From NCBI GenBank assembly GCA_964478455.1, contig CAYZJD010000006.1:1-31928 (forward strand): a stretch of 31,928 nucleotides of DNA, given 5' to 3'. The number at the start of each line of letters is the position of its first letter. The first letter of the stretch is position 1. The stretch is from CAYZJD01 sp964478455 (GTDB lineage: Bacteria; Acidobacteriota; Terriglobia; Bryobacterales; Bryobacteraceae). The notes under the pieces are model-generated. The model searched no databases. It had not been told where the DNA came from and saw nothing but the letters and a program-made list of their open reading frames with translations. Position numbers and translations under genes: made by a program. This document shows, in pieces, positions 27,256 through 31,928 of this stretch.

Positions 27256-30180
27256 ATGATGGAGGGCAAAGGACAGTTCGTCAACGCTCTGCTGGTCATC
27301 TTGACCATGGCGGCGGTGATCTGCGCCGGCATTAACCTCCAGCAACAAGGGAAGTTCCGCCTCCCGGACGACGGGGCGACATGGATCGAACGCCCAGGAA
27401 GAATCCAGGCGCTTCACGTCGTCCAGGGAAGTCCCGCCGACAAGGCGGGCGTCAGGGACGGCGACCTGCTCCTCCGTATCAACGGCGCCCGCATCCAGCA
27501 GGCCAACGACGTTCCTCGCATGCTGTTCCGGCTGGGCGCGTGGACCAAAGCCGAGTACGCCCTTGCGCGCGCCGGCGTCGAGATCAAGACGACGATCGTC
27601 ATCGGCGAGCGGGCGCCTGAATTGCCGCTGCGCTACCAGTACGTGGTCGGGCTTAGCTATCTGGCCATCGGGCTCTTCGTTCTCTACCGCCGCGGCAACG
27701 CACAGAAGGCGCGGCACTTTTATATCCTGTGCCTGGCCTCTTTCGTCCTTTCCACGTTCCATTACACCGGCAAGCTCAACAGCTTTGACCGGGTGATGTA
27801 CTGGGGCAACCTCGCCGCCGGGCTGTTCGTTCCCAGCATCTTCCTGCACTTCTGCCTGACGTTTTCCGAGCGGCGGAAGTGGCTGCCCGGAGTCGGCCGC
27901 TCGGCGCTCTTGTACCTGCCGGGGGCGTTCCTACTGGCAGTATTTTATGGAGTGGCCTCCGGCACTTTGAGTGTGGCGATTCCAGCCCTTGAGCTGCGAT
28001 GGCTGCTCGACCGCGTGTGGCTGGCGTACTTCATCGCGGCCTACGCCGCCGGCGGACTCTGGCTCGTCATAGAACACCGGCGCGCGGACGACCCCATCGT
28101 CCGGCAGCAGTTGAAGTGGCTGCGCAACGGCGTCGTTCTCGGCCTCGGCCCATTCGCTCTCTTCTATGCCGTGCCGTACGTGCTTGGCGCCGTGCCGGGG
28201 CCCTACCTGAAGGCCTCGGTGCTGTCGCTGGTCTTCATCCCGGTGGCGTGGGCCTACGCTGTGCTTCGCTACCGGCTCATGGACGTGGACATTGTCTTCC
28301 AGCAGGGCTACGTGTACACGCTGGCCACGCTGATCGTGCTGGGCATGTTCTATGGCCTGATCTTCTCGGTCGGCCGGTTCGAGGAGTTGAGTCCGGCGGC
28401 GGTCTTCGCCCTGATTCTTTTTGCCGCCTTCGTCTTTCAGCCGATCCGCGGCTGGATCCAGGAGCAGCTCGACCGCTACTTCTTTTACAAAGATCGTTAC
28501 GATTATCGTCGCACTCTCATCGAGTTCGCCCGCGAGCTGGGTTCGGAGACCGACCTGGACGCCATGCTGGCGTCGGTGGCTGACCGGCTCGTGCGGACGC
28601 TATCGGTCGAGCGCGTGGCTTTCTTCCTCGCCGGCGAGAACGACGACCGCTTCCACCTGTACAAAGCCGTCGGCACCGGCGGCGCGCGAACCTGGGCTCC
28701 GGGGCCAGACCTGGACCTGAGCTTCCTTGTCGCAGAGCCGTTCCGACCCTACTTGTTCATTGAGCGGCCGCGGCACCCGCTGGACGTCGTGTCACGAGAG
28801 TGGCCTCCCACAGTGCGGCAGGCCCTGGCAGAGCTCGATCTCACCTATTACGTTCCGTGCGCGGTCCAGGGGCGGACGATCGCCTGGCTCGGCGTGAGCC
28901 GCAACGACGAAGGCGACTTCCTCACAAGCGACGATGTGGAGTTGCTGGTTACGCTATCCGGCTATGTTGGCATCGCCGTCGAGAACGCCCGGCTGTACCG
29001 CTCGCTCCAGTCGAAGGTGGACGAGATTGAGCGGCTCCGGGAGTTCAACGAGAACATCGTCGAATCGATCAGCGTGGGCATCGTGGCCGTCGCTCTCGAT
29101 GACCGCGTCGAGGGCTGGAACAACCAGATGGAATGGCTCACCGGCATCACTCGTGACGACGCCGTTGGCCAGCCGCTCTCGGCCCTGTTCCCTCCCGAGC
29201 TGGTAGCCCATTTCGACCGCGTTCGGGAGTCGAGCGGAGTGCATCACGTCTACAAGTTTCCGCTTCACCCGCGGGTTGTCCCGGCTCCGGCCGCGGCCGG
29301 CGACGGGAAGAACGGCTCAGGAACCACGAGCCCCGAGCCGCAGGCTGCGAGCGGCGGTGTACGAGGGACAAGTCACGAGCCGGCGGTCAACATCGCCATC
29401 GCCCCGCTGATTTCCCGTGATGAACGGCGCATCGGCCGGCTGATCATTTTCGATGACGTTACCGAGCGCACCGATCTGGAACGCAGGCTGGTCCAGGCCG
29501 ACAAGCTGAGTTCCATCGGCTTGCTGGCCGCCGGGGTCGCCCACGAAGTCAACACGCCGCTGGCGGTCATTTCGGCGTATGCGCAGTCGCTGGCCAAGCA
29601 GATTGCCGGGGACGAGGAGAAATCGGCCCTGCTCGACAAGATCACCAAGCAGACCTTCCGCGCCAGCGAGATCGTCAACTCGCTTCTAAACTTCTCGCGC
29701 ACCTCGGCCAAGGAACTGGGAGACGTGGATCTCGGCCGGGTCGTTCGCGAGACGCTGTCGCTGATCGAGCATCAGCTTGTGAAGAGCGGCATTTCCGTGA
29801 AAGCCGAAATTGAGGAACCCCTGCCCGCCGTTCGCGGCGAGGCCGGCAAGCTCCAACAGGTCTTCCTGAATCTCTTCCTCAACGCGCGCGACGCCATGGA
29901 GCGCGGCGGCACGCTTACGGTTCGGGTATGGGCGAGCGAGCGAGGCGTCGAGGCCAGCGTCTCCGACACCGGCCGCGGCATCCCGGCCGAGCACCTGTCC
30001 CGCATTTACGACCCGTTCTTCACCACCAAGTCTGTTCGGAAAGGGACCGGCCTGGGTCTCTCGGTCACATATGGCATCGTGCGTGAGCACGGAGGAGAGA
30101 TCGAAGTCGAGAGCGCCGTCGGCCGGGGCACCAGCTTCCAACTAGGGTTCCCCGCCTCCAGAAAGATGGTCAATGCCTGA
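27256..30180 (+). CDS. Multi-domain membrane sensor histidine kinase with PDZ, GAF and PAS domains
   Basis: A 974-residue inner-membrane sensor. One transmembrane helix (residues about 10-25) is followed by a PDZ domain (RIQALHVVQGSPADKAGVRD, then GDLLLRINGARIQQ, about 45-115) that should face the periplasm. About eight more helices cover residues 125-400. A GAF-type domain lies at about 425-580 and a PAS domain at about 590-740, interrupted by a low-complexity insert at 675-711. The H-box is GVAHEVNTPLAVISAY, with His763 as the phosphoacceptor. HATPase motifs are NLFLNARDAM, SDTGRGIP and KGTGLGLSVTYGIVREH. Two ATGs stand together at 27256 and 27259. It overlaps the response regulator gene by 8 bp, so it is its cognate partner. 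The signal is not known. Confidence 0.9.
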   Translation: MMEGKGQFVNALLVILTMAAVICAGINLQQQGKFRLPDDGATWIERPGRIQALHVVQGSPADKAGVRDGDLLLRINGARIQQANDVPRMLFRLGAWTKAEYALARAGVEIKTTIVIGERAPELPLRYQYVVGLSYLAIGLFVLYRRGNAQKARHFYILCLASFVLSTFHYTGKLNSFDRVMYWGNLAAGLFVPSIFLHFCLTFSERRKWLPGVGRSALLYLPGAFLLAVFYGVASGTLSVAIPALELRWLLDRVWLAYFIAAYAAGGLWLVIEHRRADDPIVRQQLKWLRNGVVLGLGPFALFYAVPYVLGAVPGPYLKASVLSLVFIPVAWAYAVLRYRLMDVDIVFQQGYVYTLATLIVLGMFYGLIFSVGRFEELSPAAVFALILFAAFVFQPIRGWIQEQLDRYFFYKDRYDYRRTLIEFARELGSETDLDAMLASVADRLVRTLSVERVAFFLAGENDDRFHLYKAVGTGGARTWAPGPDLDLSFLVAEPFRPYLFIERPRHPLDVVSREWPPTVRQALAELDLTYYVPCAVQGRTIAWLGVSRNDEGDFLTSDDVELLVTLSGYVGIAVENARLYRSLQSKVDEIERLREFNENIVESISVGIVAVALDDRVEGWNNQMEWLTGITRDDAVGQPLSALFPPELVAHFDRVRESSGVHHVYKFPLHPRVVPAPAAAGDGKNGSGTTSPEPQAASGGVRGTSHEPAVNIAIAPLISRDERRIGRLIIFDDVTERTDLERRLVQADKLSSIGLLAAGVAHEVNTPLAVISAYAQSLAKQIAGDEEKSALLDKITKQTFRASEIVNSLLNFSRTSAKELGDVDLGRVVRETLSLIEHQLVKSGISVKAEIEEPLPAVRGEAGKLQQVFLNLFLNARDAMERGGTLTVRVWASERGVEASVSDTGRGIPAEHLSRIYDPFFTTKSVRKGTGLGLSVTYGIVREHGGEIEVESAVGRGTSFQLGFPASRKMVNA

Positions 30181-31657
30181 GAAGGCCCCGTTCAGCGACC
30201 CGCCTGCCTCCGCTTCTGCCCCGAAAGGACGCATTCTTGTCGTCGACGACGAGGCCGACATCCGTGAGAGCCTCAACTACCTGCTGGGCCATGAGGGCTA
30301 TGCCGTCGACCTGGCTCCCAGCGCCGGGGAGGGGCTCCGCAAGATCGAGGCCACCGGCTATGATTTGCTCCTTCTCGACCTGATGATGCCGGACCGGTCA
30401 GGCCTGGATATGCTGCGCGAGATCCGCGAGCGCGACCAGGAAACGCCGATCTTCCTCATCACCGCTTACGGCTCCACCCAGATCGCGGTGGACGCCATGA
30501 AGGCCGGAGCAAGCGACTTCTTCGAGAAGCCGTGGAAGAACGAGAAGCTCCTGGTCGAGATCGAGCGCATGATTGCCAAGCGCCGCCTCGAGCGGGAGAA
30601 CACGCAGCTCAAGCGGGCCCTTAAGCAGCGCTACAGCTTCCCCAACATCGTCGGCAAGAGCGAGCGCATGCTCCGGGTGTTGGATCTGGTGTCCCAGGTT
30701 GCCTCGAGCCGTTCCACCATTCTCATCACCGGCGAAACAGGCACCGGCAAGGAACTCATCGCCAAGGCGATTCACGCCAACTCCCCGCGCGCCGAACACA
30801 TGTTCGTCGCCGTCAACAGCGGTTCCCTCCCGCCTGATCTGCTCGAGTCCACCCTCTTCGGCCATGTCAAGGGTGCTTTCACTGGCGCTCTTACATCCCG
30901 CAAGGGCTACTTCGAGACCGCTGATAGGGGTACGATCTTCTTCGATGAGATCGGCACGATCAGCGCAGAAACCCAGGCCAAGCTGCTGCGGGTCATCCAG
31001 GAGAAGGAGTTCATGCCTCTCGGCTCCGCCGAGATCGTGCGCGTGGACGTGCGCATCCTCGCCGCCACCAATTCCGACCTGAAGAAACTGGTGGACGAAG
31101 GCAGGTTCCGCGAGGATCTCTATTACAGGCTCAACGTCATCAACATCACCCTCCCTCCCTTGCGTGAGCGCAAGGAGGACATCCCCCTTCTGGTAGACCA
31201 TTTCTTCACGAAGTACTGCCGGGAGAACGACAAGTTCCTCAACCCTCGCGGCGAGTCGGCTCTGCGTTTCGAGTCCGAGGCCATGCAGCTTCTGATAGAC
31301 CACACCTGGCCAGGCAACGTGCGTGAGCTGGAGAACGTGGTTGAGCGGGCCGTCGTGCTGGCCTGCGGTCCCATCGTGCCCGCTTCCGTCCTCCCCGACT
31401 ACCTGCTCCACGCCGGCGGCATGCGCATCCGCCGCGACGAGAGTGGGCGCCTGCCGGCCGACGCCTCCTTGTTCGAGATCGTCGCCGATTACGAACGCCG
31501 GGTCATCCTCGACCACCTGGAGGCATCCGGCTGGAGTCAAACCGATGCCGCCGAAACTCTTCGAGTTCCGCTGTCCACCCTCAACCAGAAGATCAAGCGC
31601 CTCAACATCGAGGTCCGCAAGAAGTCCGAGGTTCGGGCTGAACGGGCTATCCAGTAG
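30173..31657 (+). CDS. NtrC-family sigma-54-dependent response regulator
   Basis: A 494-residue transcriptional activator. The receiver domain (residues about 20-135) has D25/D26 and the phosphoacceptor D69 in LLLLDLMMPD, with K at DFFEKPW. The AAA+ domain (about 155-390) has Walker A GETGTGKE (187-194), the sigma-54-contacting loop GAFTGA (234-239), GTIFFDEIG and REDLYYRLNV. The C-terminal Fis-type HTH (about 440-485) reads LEASGWSQTDAAETLRVPLS, then TLNQKIKRL. All parts needed for sigma-54 activation are present. The start overlaps the kinase stop by 8 bp. It probably activates the sigma-54 promoter at 27143 and others outside the window. Confidence 0.95.
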   Translation: MPEKAPFSDPPASASAPKGRILVVDDEADIRESLNYLLGHEGYAVDLAPSAGEGLRKIEATGYDLLLLDLMMPDRSGLDMLREIRERDQETPIFLITAYGSTQIAVDAMKAGASDFFEKPWKNEKLLVEIERMIAKRRLERENTQLKRALKQRYSFPNIVGKSERMLRVLDLVSQVASSRSTILITGETGTGKELIAKAIHANSPRAEHMFVAVNSGSLPPDLLESTLFGHVKGAFTGALTSRKGYFETADRGTIFFDEIGTISAETQAKLLRVIQEKEFMPLGSAEIVRVDVRILAATNSDLKKLVDEGRFREDLYYRLNVINITLPPLRERKEDIPLLVDHFFTKYCRENDKFLNPRGESALRFESEAMQLLIDHTWPGNVRELENVVERAVVLACGPIVPASVLPDYLLHAGGMRIRRDESGRLPADASLFEIVADYERRVILDHLEASGWSQTDAAETLRVPLSTLNQKIKRLNIEVRKKSEVRAERAIQ

Positions 31658-31743
31658 CTTGGGCTGAATGATCGCCGGTCTTGCGGCCAAGTACTAGAGC
31701 TAGTTCTATGTAAAAATTACACGCATACCCGCTCTTGCGGTGA

Positions 31744-31772
31744 TTGACAGTTTCTTTCGGGCCTGTTAAATT
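31744..31772 (+). promoter_or_regulatory. Sigma-70 promoter of the last, partial gene
   Basis: TTGACA at 31744-31749 is a perfect -35. It is followed by a 17-bp spacer and TAAATT (31767-31772), a good -10. Transcription would start near 31779, about 97 bases before the ATG at 31876. Confidence 0.7.
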
Positions 31773-31875
31773 TGGAGCTTGCTTTCTTACCCGGTTTTCA
31801 CCGGCGACCGGGAGACGCCCGCGTCCCCCAAATATTCACTGCCTCGACAGTAGTTCGGAGTACGAGGAAAGTGGG

Positions 31876-31928
31876 ATGAAACAGCCATACTTTATCGTCG
31901 TACTTGCGCACTCCCTCCACGGCAGGCT
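31876..31928 (+). CDS. Start of a gene cut by the window end, 17 residues visible
   Basis: The visible start is MKQPYFIVVLAHSLHGR, with AGGAAAGTGGG just before the ATG and a strong promoter upstream, so this is a real gene start. The short basic head and hydrophobic run IVVLA may be the start of a membrane anchor. From memory the start resembles secreted M23-type peptidases of Acidobacteriota, but 17 residues are too few to name a family. Confidence 0.55.
   Translation, partial: MKQPYFIVVLAHSLHGR

Noticed and set aside
31658..31743. Rho-independent terminator after the response regulator gene
   Set aside because: Short complementary pieces (GCCGG with GCGGC) do not make a stable stem, and no T-run follows.

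Overview
The window is high-GC bacterial chromosome, densely packed with genes on both strands. No rRNA, tRNA, CRISPR array, complete insertion sequence or phage module was seen. Several families point to Acidobacteriota, most likely a Solibacter/Bryobacter-like member of Bryobacterales: a GWxTD-domain protein, a carboxypeptidase-regulatory-domain outer-membrane barrel, DUF1080 sugar hydrolase domains, a CE15 esterase, and dispersed palindromic repeats of a kind I associate with that group. The taxonomic call is inference from gene content; no marker gene is present.

Layout. Positions 1-2846 (minus strand) hold a cation efflux transporter, a Tat-signal protein with two DUF1080 domains, and the start of a class III aminotransferase that runs off the window. 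A peroxiredoxin (2916-3359) is read outward. Positions 3370-4662 (minus) carry two adjacent toxin-antitoxin modules, HicBA and VapBC. Positions 4702-8268 (minus) hold IolB, a CstB-like persulfide dioxygenase/rhodanese fusion and a secreted alpha/beta hydrolase whose N-terminus is encoded by a REP-like repeat. Diverging from iolB are thiE and an amino-acid permease (8302-10334). The permease meets a Tat-signal isochorismatase-family hydrolase tail to tail over a palindromic repeat. A second permease, a eukaryote-like archaemetzincin and an AmmeMemoRadiSam-type radical SAM enzyme follow on the plus strand (11273-14755).

Positions 14756-15036 are a gene-free block of inverted repeats. Positions 15037-16737 (minus) hold two GYD-domain proteins, a YbaK-type deacylase and a 66-residue protein of unknown function. 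Positions 17126-19730 (plus) hold a CE15 glucuronoyl esterase, a VapB-like antitoxin with only a C-terminal remnant of its VapC toxin, and a nitrilase-superfamily amidase. After a 600-bp sparse region comes a 988-residue protein combining TPRs, a glycosyltransferase, a methyltransferase and a pyruvyltransferase-like domain (20331-23297). It converges on an outer-membrane barrel gene and its upstream GWxTD gene (23378-26903, minus). Positions 27256-31657 encode a PDZ-containing membrane histidine kinase overlapping a sigma-54 response regulator, with a good sigma-54 promoter in front. The last 53 bases begin another gene behind a strong sigma-70 promoter.

Functional themes are polysaccharide breakdown (DUF1080, CE15, hydrolase), sulfur and peroxide handling, amino-acid uptake, toxin-antitoxin turnover and sigma-54 signalling. 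The most unusual points are the four-domain glycan protein, the archaemetzincin/radical SAM pair with an altered metal motif, the self-contained sigma-54 signalling operon, and small palindromic repeats that have supplied start or stop regions to coding genes.
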